Part shown: piece after piece, positions 51,213 through 59,785 of the stretch
How positions within the stretch are numbered: position 1 is the first letter of the stretch
How the letters are laid out: each line of letters starts with the position of its first letter
Assembly: GCA_963714035.1 (NCBI GenBank)
Contig: OY970224.1
Location: forward strand, 744,001-808,000
Source of the DNA: DATFVB01 sp963714035
GTDB lineage: Bacteria; Acidobacteriota; Thermoanaerobaculia; UBA5066; DATFVB01
Reading direction: 5' to 3'
DNA: 64,000 bases
Made by a program: the position numbers and the translations under genes
The notes under the pieces: generated by a model
Told to the model about the DNA's origin: nothing
Databases searched by the model: none
Seen by the model: only the letters and a program-made list of their open reading frames with translations

Positions 51213-52776
51213 CGATCCTGAATTTTACGGAAGCCGCCGCGTAAAGTCTCCTCCACACGAACCGGTTGAGGAGCCCGATCACGAGAACCATCGACACGAT
51301 CGACCACACGAGAAGCCGCGTGTCGCCCTTGACCGTGGCATGAACGAGGAGCTGGCCGATGCCCGGCGCCTCGTAGACCCGGTGGCCGTAGGTCACGTAT
51401 TCCGAGAGAATCAGAGCGTTCCATCCCCCTCCCCATCCCGTGACGCTGCCGGTGACCAGCGAAGGCGCCATCGCCGGGAGGATCGCCACTTTCGCTCGGC
51501 GGCGGAAGGTCAGGCCGAACGACCGCGTCATTTCCTTCATCTCGCCCGGGACCTGGCGCGCGCCCGCCAGCGCGTTGAAGAGGATGTACCACTGCATCCC
51601 CGTGAGCACGAGGAGAACCGCCGCGAGGTTCACGCTCCCCAGCGCCCGCACGACCAGGAAGACGATCAACGGAAAGAACGCCGTCGCCGGAATCGACGCG
51701 GCGACCTCGGCGATCGGCGTCGCGATCCGGGCGACGCGGTCGTTTTCGCCGACCCAGAGGGACAACGGGATCGTCCACGCGAGGGAGATCGCGTACGCCA
51801 CGAGCAGCCGCAGGAACGAAAAGAAGAGCGCCGCCGGGATCCGCGCCGCCTCGGCGGGGATCGGCGGCCGCAGATAGGCCGCGACCAGGACGAGGAGCGC
51901 GAGGGCCGCCGCGCCCGCGGCGAGCAGAAAGAGCGTCCTCGCGAAGATCGCGAACGCGTGTCGCAGGCGTCCGCGGGGAGAGTCGACCGGCACCTGCTCG
52001 ATCCGCTCGATCGGACGGTCCGCCGCCGACCAGAGGGAATCCCAGATCGCGCCGAGCCGGCCGGCGACTCCCGATGCGCGATAGGCATCGAAGACCCGGC
52101 TCTCTCCGACCGCGGCGGCCGTGAACTCGAACCGGTATTTCTCCGCCCAGACCGTGAGGGGACGCCAGACCAGCACGTCGAGCACGACGACGATCGCGAC
52201 GAGCGTGCCGATTCCCGCGAACATCGCGGGGATGTTCGCCGCTTCCATCGAGGACTGGATGAAGGAGCCCAGACCGGGCAGCGTGTACGAGCTCTTGCCG
52301 ATCGAGATGATTTCGCACGCGACCAGGAAGTACCAGCCGGCCGCCCAGGAAAGGATCGAGTTGTAGACCAGCTTCGGGACCGATGCGGGGAGCTCGAGGC
52401 GGCGGAACCTCCGCCAGGGAGAGAGGCCGAACGCCTGGACGGCTTCCGAAGAATCCGAGGGGAGCGTCGTCATCGCCTCGTAGACGCCGAACGCCATGTT
52501 CCAGGCCTGACCCGTGAAGATCAGGAAGACGGCCGCCATTTCCACGCCGAGCCGGCCGCCCCGCGCGATCGCGATGAAGAAGTAGACGGCCGCCGGAAAG
52601 AACGCGAGGACGGGCACCGATTGCAGCACGTCGAGGAGCGGGATCATCACGCGCTCCGCCCGCTTCGACCGGCCGGCGGTCACCCCGTACGCCACCGCGA
52701 ACACGAGGGAGAACCCGTACGCGATGAGCATGCGGAGAAACGAGAGCATCGCCGCGACGGCGATCGGGCGGATCAT
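51205..52776 (-). CDS. ABC transporter permease, double-domain NitT/TauT type
   Basis: A 523-residue inner-membrane protein made of two repeated permease halves, each with the EAA loop (first half FGLSPWRRFRRLELPASVPKL, second half FGLTFRRRAKVAILPAMAPSL). The usual first membrane helix before LSFLRMLIAYGFSLVFAVAYG is missing: upstream the frame runs through a repeat duplicated at 53207-53403 that is not family-like. The ATG at 52776 is the most plausible start; the N terminus may have been lost by that duplication. The ATPase gene overlaps its stop by 8 bp. Confidence 0.88.
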   Translation of the reverse strand: MIRPIAVAAMLSFLRMLIAYGFSLVFAVAYGVTAGRSKRAERVMIPLLDVLQSVPVLAFFPAAVYFFIAIARGGRLGVEMAAVFLIFTGQAWNMAFGVYEAMTTLPSDSSEAVQAFGLSPWRRFRRLELPASVPKLVYNSILSWAAGWYFLVACEIISIGKSSYTLPGLGSFIQSSMEAANIPAMFAGIGTLVAIVVVLDVLVWRPLTVWAEKYRFEFTAAAVGESRVFDAYRASGVAGRLGAIWDSLWSAADRPIERIEQVPVDSPRGRLRHAFAIFARTLFLLAAGAAALALLVLVAAYLRPPIPAEAARIPAALFFSFLRLLVAYAISLAWTIPLSLWVGENDRVARIATPIAEVAASIPATAFFPLIVFLVVRALGSVNLAAVLLVLTGMQWYILFNALAGARQVPGEMKEMTRSFGLTFRRRAKVAILPAMAPSLVTGSVTGWGGGWNALILSEYVTYGHRVYEAPGIGQLLVHATVKGDTRLLVWSIVSMVLVIGLLNRFVWRRLYAAASVKFRIDA

Positions 52777-52894
52777 CGAGGCATTGTCGCCGCCGGTCCG
52801 GAGGCGGGCAAGGAAATTCGGCGGGAATTCCGACGATCGACCCCCTCCCCTCGCCAACCGCTGCGGTTCCCCGCAGCGGAACGAAATTGAGGAT

Positions 52895-53090
52895 TGCGCG
52901 GGTGGCGCCCCGCCGTTCCCGGCGGAGTCCGCCCGCCGCGCACCGTCCTGCAACCCCTCCTCGGCATGCGCCGGGCAGCAACGCCGGGCGGCAGGGCGAC
53001 GGGACCCGCGCGGCCTTCGCGCCCCCTACTCGTAACGAAGCGCGTCGATAGGATCGAGCCGCGAGGCCTTTCGCGCCGGGTAGAACCCGA
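52895..53090. repeat. Duplicated segment, copy 1
   Basis: About 196 bp, more than 95% identical by eye to 53207-53403, direct orientation. It contains the end of a MacB-like coding sequence (to about 53088) plus about 130 bp of downstream sequence. Confidence 0.85.
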
Positions 53091-53135
53091 CCAGACAATC
53101 GGTCGCGGCGCGAAGCACCGCCTCCTCAAGAGCAC
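53026..53135 (-). pseudogene. C-terminal fragment of a MacB-like permease
   Basis: The final residues GFYPARKASRLDPIDALRYE plus stop match the end of the intact permease encoded at 53339-54562. Upstream the frame continues as EEAVLRAATDCLV, a short degenerate remnant, and then unrelated sequence. It is a tail duplication with no usable 5' part. Confidence 0.65.
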
Positions 53136-53206
53136 CCCGTTCGAAGTGGTTCAACCGCGTGCCGAGCGGATCGATGAAAAAACTTTCCCTCTCAGAGCGA
53201 GTCTTC

Positions 53207-53403
53207 TGCGCGGGTGGCGCCCCGCCGTTCCCGGCGGAGTCCGCCCGCCGCGCACCGTCCTGCAACCCCTCCTCGGCATGCGCCGGGCAGCAACGCCGGG
53301 CGGCAGGGCGACAGGACCCGCGCGGCCTCCGCGCCCCCTTACTCGTAACGAAGCGCGTCGATGGGATCGAGCCGTGAGGCCTTTCGCGCCGGGTAGAACC
53401 CGA
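53207..53403. repeat. Duplicated segment, copy 2
   Basis: Partner of 52895-53090, with one indel and a few substitutions. It covers the 3' end of the intact MacB-like gene and the sequence immediately after it. Confidence 0.85.
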
Positions 53404-54562
53404 AGAAGATCCCGATCGCCGCCGAGAAACCGAATGCCAGCAGGATCGATTCCGGCGCGACGTGAACCGGCAGATTCGCCTTCCGGGACACGAAGGCGGA
53501 CGCGCCGACGCCCAGGCCGATTCCGATGAGCCCTCCGAAAACGGCGAGCGTGATGGCCTCGATCAGGAACTGAACGAGCACGTGGCTCCCCTTCGCGCCG
53601 ATCGCCATCCGGATGCCGATCTCGCGCGTTCGTTCCGTGACGGAAACGAGCATGATGTTCATGATGCCGATGCCTCCGACGAGGAGGGAAATCGCCGCCG
53701 CGGAAGCGAGCAGCATCGACAGGGTCTTCGAAGACTGCTCGGACATTGCAGCGAACTCCTGCTGCGACCGCATCGTGAAATCGGAATCCTGATTCGGTCC
53801 GAGGTGGTGACGCTGCCGGAGCAGGGCCGTGATCTCGTTTTCCGCCTGCTCGACCGCGCCGACCGAGACCGCCGAGACGTAGATGCTGTTGAGCTTGTTC
53901 TTGGCGGTGAGACCCTGAAGGCGCTTCATGGCGGTCGTGTAAGGAACGACCACGACGTCGTCCTGATCGCCCATCATCGAACCGCCCTTCTTCTCGAGGA
54001 CGCCCTCGACTTTGAAGGGAACGTTCTTGATGCGCACCGTCTGACCGACCGCATTGCCCGACGGAAAAAGATTGTCGTCGACCGTGCCGCCCAGGATGCA
54101 CACCTTCGCGGCCGCCCTCACGTCCGCGTCGGAGAAGAACGAGCCCGCGACGGTGTTCCACGTCCGTACCAGCGGCCACTCGACGCCGACGCCTTGAATG
54201 GAGGTTCCCCAGTTCGTCTCGCCCGAAACGATCTGGCCGCTCGACCGGACGACGGGGCTCATGTACGCGACAGACGGGCAATCCGCCTTGATCGCGTTCG
54301 CATCGTCCTCCGTCAGCATCGACTGATCGCTGAAGAGGTGGGCTCCTCCCTGCGTCGAGGCCCCCGGAAAGATCATCAGGAAGTTCGAACCGAGCGACTC
54401 GATCTGTGACTGGATCGAGCGCGAGGCCCCGGCGCCGATCGCGATCATCGCGATCACGCAACCGACCCCGATGATGATCCCGAGCATCGTGAGCGACGAA
54501 CGAAGCTTGTTGCGGAGGATCGCCTGGACCCCGACCTTGAGAATCATCGCGAAACGTTTCAT
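53339..54562 (-). CDS. MacB-like ABC export permease (FtsX domain)
   Basis: A 407-residue inner-membrane protein with the FtsX-like topology: N-terminal membrane helix (SLTMLGIIIGVGCVIAMIAIGAG), a large periplasmic domain and three C-terminal helices. Conserved pieces are VGGIGIMNIMLVSVTERTREIGIRMAIGAK and FYPARKASRLDPIDALRYE. The ATPase is a separate gene overlapping by 4 bp (ATGA), unlike E. coli MacB where both are fused. It works with the adaptor and ATPase to export from the periplasm. Confidence 0.93.
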   Translation of the reverse strand: MKRFAMILKVGVQAILRNKLRSSLTMLGIIIGVGCVIAMIAIGAGASRSIQSQIESLGSNFLMIFPGASTQGGAHLFSDQSMLTEDDANAIKADCPSVAYMSPVVRSSGQIVSGETNWGTSIQGVGVEWPLVRTWNTVAGSFFSDADVRAAAKVCILGGTVDDNLFPSGNAVGQTVRIKNVPFKVEGVLEKKGGSMMGDQDDVVVVPYTTAMKRLQGLTAKNKLNSIYVSAVSVGAVEQAENEITALLRQRHHLGPNQDSDFTMRSQQEFAAMSEQSSKTLSMLLASAAAISLLVGGIGIMNIMLVSVTERTREIGIRMAIGAKGSHVLVQFLIEAITLAVFGGLIGIGLGVGASAFVSRKANLPVHVAPESILLAFGFSAAIGIFFGFYPARKASRLDPIDALRYE

Positions 54563-55305
54563 GACGCCGCTCCCGCGGCGGAGACCGGCGTCGCCGATCC
54601 CGCCTGCCGCTGCTCGACCCGGTCGTCCGAGAGCACGCACCCGTCCTTGAAGACCACGACGCGGCGCGCGAACCGGGCGACGTCGGGCTCGTGAGTGATG
54701 AGGACGATCGTCCGGCCCTGCGCGTTCAAAGCCTGGAAAACCGCCATGACGTCCTCGGACGTCCGCGAATCGAGGTTGCCCGTGGGCTCATCGGCGAGAA
54801 CCATCGCGGGGTCGTTGATCATCGCGCGGGCGATCGCCACGCGTTGCTGCTGTCCCCCGGAGAGCTGGTTCGGGAGGTGATCCTCCCGTCCCGTCAACCC
54901 CACCATGGCGAGGCACCGGCGCGCCTTCTCCATCCGGTGGTCGGCGGCGTGCGTGTCGCGCGCATACAGGAGCGGAAGCTCCACGTTCTCGAGCGCCGAG
55001 GTGCGCGACAGCAGGTTGAACGACTGAAAGACGAAGCCGATCTTCGCGTTGCGGATTTCCGCGCGGGCGTCACGGGAAAGCTCCGAAACGTCCTCGCCGT
55101 CCAGCCAGTACTTGCCCGACGTCGGGCGGTCGAGACACCCGATGATGTTCATGAACGTCGATTTCCCCGAGCCCGAGGACCCCATCACGGCGACGAACTC
55201 GCCGGTCGCGACCGAGAGCGTCACGCCATTCAAGGCGCGGACCTCGACGTCCCCCATCCGGTAGATCTTGACGAGGTCCGTGACCCGGATGACTTCGCCG
55301 ACCAT
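54559..55305 (-). CDS. MacB/LolD-type ABC ATPase
   Basis: A 248-residue cytosolic ATPase with Walker A GSSGSGKST, Q-loop FQSFNLLSRTSALENVELPL, signature LSGGQQQRVAIARA and Walker B MVLADEPTGNLDS, typical of the MacB/LolD/FtsE group. Its stop overlaps the permease ATG (ATGA). Its start shares one base with the adaptor's stop (TGATG). The C-terminal Ala/Ser-rich tail is not conserved. Confidence 0.94.
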   Translation of the reverse strand: MVGEVIRVTDLVKIYRMGDVEVRALNGVTLSVATGEFVAVMGSSGSGKSTFMNIIGCLDRPTSGKYWLDGEDVSELSRDARAEIRNAKIGFVFQSFNLLSRTSALENVELPLLYARDTHAADHRMEKARRCLAMVGLTGREDHLPNQLSGGQQQRVAIARAMINDPAMVLADEPTGNLDSRTSEDVMAVFQALNAQGRTIVLITHEPDVARFARRVVVFKDGCVLSDDRVEQRQAGSATPVSAAGAAS

Positions 55306-56546
55306 CAGAACCTCATGCGCGGCCCCGATTGCGCATCGGCCTTCGTCGTGGCGAGTCCCGTCACGACGAGGTCGCCTTCCTTCAGGTCGTCGGGGCGGAT
55401 TTCCGTGTATTGTCCATCGGTGATACCCGGATGCACGCGCGCGGGCTTCAACGTCCCGTCCGTCTGCAGGAGGTAGACGCTCGGTCCGGCTTCGTGCCGG
55501 CCGGTCCGGGGAAGCGAACCGGCGAGGGTCGGCCTCGGAGGAGCGCCGGCGCCCGGGGCGCCCCCCCCGCTCCCGCCGCCACCTCCCGGTCTCCCGCCGG
55601 CGCCGGCCGTCCCGCCGCTCGCGCCCCCTTCCGACGGAGCGGGTTTGAACCGGAGCGCGGCGTTCGGCACCCGCAGAACGCCGTGATCCGTCGCCACGTC
55701 GATCGTGATGTTGGCCGTCATCGACGGGCGGAGCTTCTCGTCCGGGTTGTCGACCGCGACGATGACGGGGTAAGTGACGACGTTCTGGTTGACCGTCGCG
55801 TTCAGGCGGATCTGAGAGACCTTCGCCTGGAACGTGCGGTCCGGGTAGGCGTCGACCGTGAAGTGCACCGGCTCCCCGACCTTCACTCGCCCGATGTCCG
55901 ACTCGTCCACGTCGGCCTGGACCTGCATCTTGGTCAGGTCCTGGGCGATCGTGAAGAGTGTCGGCGCCTGGAAGGATGCGGCGACGGTCTGGCCCACGTC
56001 GTAGGCGCGGTTGACGACGACGCCGTCGATCGGCGACACGATCTTCGAGTAGGTGAGGTTCGTTTCCGCCTGCCCGAGCGCCGCGTTTGCGAGAGCGACC
56101 TGGGCGGCGGCGTCGTCGGCCGCGGCCTTCGCGTTGTCGAAATCCGCCTGCGCCGCGAGCCCTTGCTGGAGGAGCTTCTGCTGCCGCGAGAAGGCGATCT
56201 TCGCATTTGCCGCGTCGACCCTGGCCTTGTCGAGGTTCGCCCGCTGCTGCGCGATCGCCTGCTCGAAGGGAGTCGGATCGAGCTCGGCGAGGAGCTGCCC
56301 TTTCTTCACCTGGCTGTTGAAGTCGGCGTGCAGCTTCGCAATGATCCCGGAGACCTGGCTGCCGACCTGAACCGTCGTCACGGCCGAGATCGCCCCGGTC
56401 GCCGAGACCGTCATCGTCACGTCACCCCGGTCGACGGGGGACGTCCGATATTTCTGCGGCTTCTCGCGCCCGCGCGTGAGGAGGATCGCGGCGACGATCC
56501 CCGCCGCCACGACGGCGACGGCGATTCCGACTCGGCTCTTCTTCAC
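55305..56546 (-). CDS. MacA-like periplasmic adaptor
   Basis: A 413-residue membrane-fusion protein with one N-terminal anchor (KKSRVGIAVAVVAAGIVAAILL). It then has lipoyl half-motifs, a coiled-coil hairpin (ANLDKARVDAANAKIAFSRQ, KLLQQGLAAQADFDNA) and a beta-barrel (TFQAKVSQIRLNATVNQNVV). Residues about 302-337 form a Gly/Pro/Ala-rich linker before the C-terminal domain. It is first in the MacAB-like operon and shares one base with the ATPase start. No outer-membrane channel is encoded here; one is at 3.8 kb or elsewhere. Confidence 0.92.
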   Translation of the reverse strand: MKKSRVGIAVAVVAAGIVAAILLTRGREKPQKYRTSPVDRGDVTMTVSATGAISAVTTVQVGSQVSGIIAKLHADFNSQVKKGQLLAELDPTPFEQAIAQQRANLDKARVDAANAKIAFSRQQKLLQQGLAAQADFDNAKAAADDAAAQVALANAALGQAETNLTYSKIVSPIDGVVVNRAYDVGQTVAASFQAPTLFTIAQDLTKMQVQADVDESDIGRVKVGEPVHFTVDAYPDRTFQAKVSQIRLNATVNQNVVTYPVIVAVDNPDEKLRPSMTANITIDVATDHGVLRVPNAALRFKPAPSEGGASGGTAGAGGRPGGGGGSGGGAPGAGAPPRPTLAGSLPRTGRHEAGPSVYLLQTDGTLKPARVHPGITDGQYTEIRPDDLKEGDLVVTGLATTKADAQSGPRMRF

Positions 56547-56649
56547 CCTGAGGCCTCCTCTGCTGTCCGGGAGAACGCGCCCCCCGGCGAATTCCGGCGC
56601 CGGGCGCGTCCGGGCGGGACCATTCCGGCCGAATCGCGGCGCCGGAGGA

Positions 56650-56662
56650 TCCCGTTACGGGA
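56650..56662. promoter_or_regulatory. Short palindrome upstream of the MacAB-like operon
   Basis: TCCCG-TTA-CGGGA lies in a relatively AT-rich intergenic patch between the adaptor gene and the SDR gene. It could be an operator for the operon or part of an SDR terminator. Evidence is the symmetry and location. Confidence 0.3.
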
Positions 56663-56710
56663 ACAATACAATCAATGCAAAACTTCCGCCGCCGCGGCGG
56701 GACACTAGAT

Positions 56711-57427
56711 TTAGTTCTTCTTCGGCGGGCGGGAGGGGCGCAGCTCGATCCGGGAAGGGATCGCCCGATCGGGGAAGCGGACGAGATCGTAGACCGCCCG
56801 GGCGACGTCCTCGGGAGAGAGTTTCCACGAGTCGCCCGATCCCGGCTGCCCTCCGAATTCCGTGGCCACGGACCCGGGCATCACGATCGCGACGCGGATG
56901 CCGTCGTGCCGGAGATCGAGCATTGCCGAATCGGAAAGGCCGAGCAGACCGTACTTCGAGGCGTTGTAGGCGGCCCCTCCGGTGAACGCGTTCACGGACG
57001 CGAGGGAGCCGACGTTGACGATGAACCCTCCGCCGTTTTTCTTCATGATCGGGGCCGCGTACCGGATCGCGTAGAACGGACCGAGGAGGTTCGTCTCGAT
57101 CACGGCGCGGAAGTCCTTCGGGTCCATCTCGAACACGGCGTCGAAGATCCCGATTCCGGCGTTGTTGACGAGCGCATCGAGGCGGCCGAACCGGTCCGCC
57201 GCGTACTCGACCAGCTCGCGGACGTCGTCTTCCTTGCGGGAGTCGCCCGACTTCCCCTCGACCGAGAGCCCCTCCCGCCCGAACGCGGCGACGGCGTTCC
57301 GGACGCTCTCGAGCGTGCGGCCGGAGATCACCACGCTCCATCCTTCGCGCGCGAAGCGGCGGGCGATCGCGTTGCCGATCCCGCGCGTCCCGCCGGTCAC
57401 CAGGATCGATCGTTTCTCCGAGGTCAT
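56711..57427 (-). CDS. Short-chain dehydrogenase/reductase
   Basis: A 238-residue NAD(P)-dependent oxidoreductase. The cofactor motif is TGGTRGIG (about residues 11-18), with NNAG in ALVNNAGIG and the catalytic tetrad S (NVGSLAS), YNASK and the upstream N. Its length and pattern fit classical SDRs; substrate unknown. The C-terminal RIELRPSRPPKKN is basic. Transcription is on the minus strand between the MacAB-like operon and the DUF190 gene, probably independent. Confidence 0.92.
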   Translation of the reverse strand: MTSEKRSILVTGGTRGIGNAIARRFAREGWSVVISGRTLESVRNAVAAFGREGLSVEGKSGDSRKEDDVRELVEYAADRFGRLDALVNNAGIGIFDAVFEMDPKDFRAVIETNLLGPFYAIRYAAPIMKKNGGGFIVNVGSLASVNAFTGGAAYNASKYGLLGLSDSAMLDLRHDGIRVAIVMPGSVATEFGGQPGSGDSWKLSPEDVARAVYDLVRFPDRAIPSRIELRPSRPPKKN

Positions 57428-57516
57428 TGGACGAATCGCTCTCCATCGAACGGAAGAAGATCCATTTCCCGGGGCGGCAGCATTCTGTCACGAACCGGGG
57501 CGACGGGAAAGATGGC

Positions 57517-57858
57517 TCAGCGCGCTCCCGGCGCGTATTTGACGACCCGTGCTTTCTCCACCGTGACGAGCCCCTCCGTCACCATCTCGTCGAGGACGGG
57601 CAGGAGCCGGCGAACGTGCTCTTCCGAATCCACCACCTCGATGACGACCGGGAGATCTTCCGAAAGGCGGAGGATCTGCGACGTGTGCACGATGCTCCGC
57701 GCCCCGAATCCCGCGATCCCGCGGAAGACCGTCGCCCCGGCGAATCCCTCCGCCCGGAGGCGCTCGAGGAGCGCCGCGTGGAGAGGCCGATGGCGCCAGC
57801 GGTCCGACTCCCCGATGAAGATTCGCACCAGCATCTGTTCCCCGTCGAGAGCGCGCAT
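57517..57858 (-). CDS. DUF190-family protein
   Basis: A 113-residue protein with the DUF190 pattern: MLVRIFIGESDRWRHRPLH, LRAEGFAGATVFRGIAGFG, LPVVIEVVDSEEHVRRLLP. These small ferredoxin-fold proteins are often encoded beside crcB, as here (2 bp downstream of the crcB stop), and may help fluoride homeostasis. ATG at 57858. It is the third gene of a PP2C-crcB-DUF190 operon. Confidence 0.82.
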   Translation of the reverse strand: MRALDGEQMLVRIFIGESDRWRHRPLHAALLERLRAEGFAGATVFRGIAGFGARSIVHTSQILRLSEDLPVVIEVVDSEEHVRRLLPVLDEMVTEGLVTVEKARVVKYAPGAR

Positions 57859-57860
57859 CC

Positions 57861-58244
57861 CTACCTCCCGATCAGTCCGCGTCCGGCAGCGATGCCGGCG
57901 ATTCCGGCCCCGAGGCAGACCACCACCGTCGCGGCCACGTTTGCCATCCCGAGCGCCCAGGCGCCTTCCCGGAGATACTCGATCGTTTCGTAGTTGAACG
58001 TCGAGTAGGTCGTGAATCCGCCCACCACGCCGGTCGTGAGCGCCACACGAAGCGTCGGAGCGAGCAATCCTCCCGTGATCCCGATCTCCATCAGGGCGCC
58101 GAGAACGAACGATCCGATCACGTTGACCGCGAGGGTCCCCGCGGGAAATCCCGGCCCGGCGTGCCGCTGCACCCATCCCGAGAGCCAGTAGCGGGCCCCC
58201 GTCCCTGCGGCCCCGCCGAGGCAGACCCAGAGAAACCGATCCAT
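57861..58244 (-). CDS. crcB: Fluoride channel CrcB/FluC
   Basis: A 127-residue dual-topology fluoride exporter with four helices. The signature is GGAAGTGARYWLSGWV near the N terminus, TLAVNVIGSFVLG in helix 2, and the pore motif GGFTTYSTFNYE in helix 3. The ATG shares one base with the PP2C stop (TGATG). It protects the cytosol from fluoride. No fluoride riboswitch was recognised upstream of the operon. Confidence 0.93.
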   Translation of the reverse strand: MDRFLWVCLGGAAGTGARYWLSGWVQRHAGPGFPAGTLAVNVIGSFVLGALMEIGITGGLLAPTLRVALTTGVVGGFTTYSTFNYETIEYLREGAWALGMANVAATVVVCLGAGIAGIAAGRGLIGR

Positions 58245-58972
58245 CAGGCGGTGATGTCGACGACGACGGCCGTGATGTTGTCCTTGCCTCCGGCGGCGTT
58301 CGCGCTTTCGATCAAGCGGCGTCCCGTCTCTTCCGGGGAAACGCCGAGGGCGAGCAGGGCGGCGAGATCGCTTTCGTCGACCATGTCGGTGAGGCCGTCG
58401 CAGCAGAGGAGGAAGCGGTCGGCCGACCGGAAATCGATCTCGCGAATCTCCGGCTCCCAGGCCCCTTCGCGGCCGAGGCAGCGCGTCAGCACGTGCCCGA
58501 ACGGCGATCTGGCTCGGACTTCCGGGCCCGCCGCCTTCCCGAGCTCCTCGGCGAACGAATGATCGCGCGAGAGACGCTCGAGCGCTCCCCCTCGCCAGCG
58601 GTACACCCGACTGTCGCCGGCGTGAGCGGTCCAGGCTCGCGTCCCGTCGCAATGGAGGAGAACGAGAGTCGTCGCCATCTCGGAGACGCGCGGATCGGCG
58701 GCGGCGCGCTCGATGATCGCGCGGTGGGCGGATTCGAAGATCCGGCGCAGCAAGTCGGCCGGATTCTCCGGCGCATCGGCCCGCGCTTCCCGCATGACGC
58801 GTTCCGCCGTGTCGACGGCGAGGCGGCTCGCCACGTCCCCCGCGCGGCTTCCGCCGACGCCGTCCGCGACCGCGAAGAGACCGTTCTCCGCGTCGACGAG
58901 AAAGGCGTCCTCGTCCTGTCGCCGGAGGCGTCCCACGTCGGTGACGCCCGCGGCGTTCCATCTCCTGTTCAC
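58244..58972 (-). CDS. PP2C-family Ser/Thr phosphatase
   Basis: A 242-residue metal-dependent phosphatase. It has the N-terminal RRQDEDAFLV, the metal-binding ADGVGGSRAGDVAS, the AHAGDSRVYRWRGG motif and the second metal aspartates in CCDGLTDMVDE and AAGGKDNITAVVV. It probably opposes Hanks-type kinases such as the one at 19-21.7 kb. Translationally linked to crcB through TGATG, an odd pairing whose meaning is unclear. Confidence 0.93.
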   Translation of the reverse strand: MNRRWNAAGVTDVGRLRRQDEDAFLVDAENGLFAVADGVGGSRAGDVASRLAVDTAERVMREARADAPENPADLLRRIFESAHRAIIERAAADPRVSEMATTLVLLHCDGTRAWTAHAGDSRVYRWRGGALERLSRDHSFAEELGKAAGPEVRARSPFGHVLTRCLGREGAWEPEIREIDFRSADRFLLCCDGLTDMVDESDLAALLALGVSPEETGRRLIESANAAGGKDNITAVVVDITA

Positions 58973-59005
58973 GCGGCCGCGATCTTATCGCGACGCCGTC
59001 CCCGC

Positions 59006-59785
59006 TCAGAATCGGCCGCGCGAGCGCTCTTTCGCCGGGAGGATCTCGAGGCAGGTGGTCCACCAGCCCGTGCGGATCGTCTCGACGAACTCCGGCGGCA
59101 GCCGCTCAGCCTCCATCTCGCGCGCGAGCCCTTCCTGATCGTACGGGAGCGGCACGAGCTCGACGTCCACGCCACGCCCGAACGTGACGACCGCGAAGCG
59201 CACTTCGGGGCGGCCGTCGTTCGGGGGGCGTCCGAGCGCGCCGCAGTTGACGACGACCTTCCCCGAAGGGAGGCGGCGCCACCACGGAAGACCGGTGTGC
59301 GTGCACACGAGGACGTCGGCGGAGGAGTCGGAAAGGAGCTTCTCCAGGAAAACGACCGGCGACGTGGATTCCCACAGGAACTCGTTGATGCGTCTCGGGC
59401 TCCCGTGGACGAGGAGGACCCGCCGGCCTGCCGCCTCGAAACGGCGCTCTCGAGGAAGGGTCCCCATCCACCGTTTGTGCTCCGGGGAAGTCTTCGCCGC
59501 CGTGTACGCGTACGAGAGGGCGGCGAAAGCGTTGTCGCGCGGATCCGTGTAGCCGCAGCGACAGTCGTCGGCGCCAGACGACAGCGCCTCCTCGTAGTTG
59601 CCCTGGATCGTCTCGATCGGGGAGGAACGGAGGATCTCGACGGTCCGGTCGGGGTGCGGGCCGAACGCGCCGAAGTCTCCGAGGGCGTGGATCGCGTCGA
59701 CCCCCTTCCGGCGCGCTGCGGCCAGGGCCGCCCCGAGGGCGAGGTGGTTGCTGTAGATGCCGCCGAAGAACGCGAGGCGGGTCAT
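59006..59785 (-). CDS. Metallophosphoesterase-like protein with altered metal site
   Basis: A 259-residue calcineurin-fold protein. The GD motif (HALGDFGAFGPHPD), a GN motif (QGNYEEAL), LLVHGSPRRINEF and CTHTG are recognisable. However, the first metal motif, usually DxH, reads GGIYSN: Gly9 and Tyr11 replace the ligands. There is also a CRCGYTDPRDN insert. The enzyme may use one metal or not be a phosphatase. The ATG overlaps the flavoprotein stop (ATGA). It is the last gene of the radical-SAM/flavoprotein operon. Confidence 0.82.
   Translation of the reverse strand: MTRLAFFGGIYSNHLALGAALAAARRKGVDAIHALGDFGAFGPHPDRTVEILRSSPIETIQGNYEEALSSGADDCRCGYTDPRDNAFAALSYAYTAAKTSPEHKRWMGTLPRERRFEAAGRRVLLVHGSPRRINEFLWESTSPVVFLEKLLSDSSADVLVCTHTGLPWWRRLPSGKVVVNCGALGRPPNDGRPEVRFAVVTFGRGVDVELVPLPYDQEGLAREMEAERLPPEFVETIRTGWWTTCLEILPAKERSRGRF

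Larger units (their letters stand above)
52777..53338. other. Gene-free stretch with duplicated segment
   Basis: A 562-bp stretch between the permease start and the MacB-like gene. It contains a hairpin (CCGCTGCGG / CCGCAGCGG, about 52857-52878), duplication copy 1 (52895-53090), a MacB 3'-end fragment and the start of duplication copy 2. No intact gene is supported. Confidence 0.6.

Noticed and set aside
58245..59010. Fluoride riboswitch upstream of the PP2C-crcB-DUF190 operon
   Set aside because: No recognisable crcB-motif sequence was seen in the short gap upstream of the PP2C gene.
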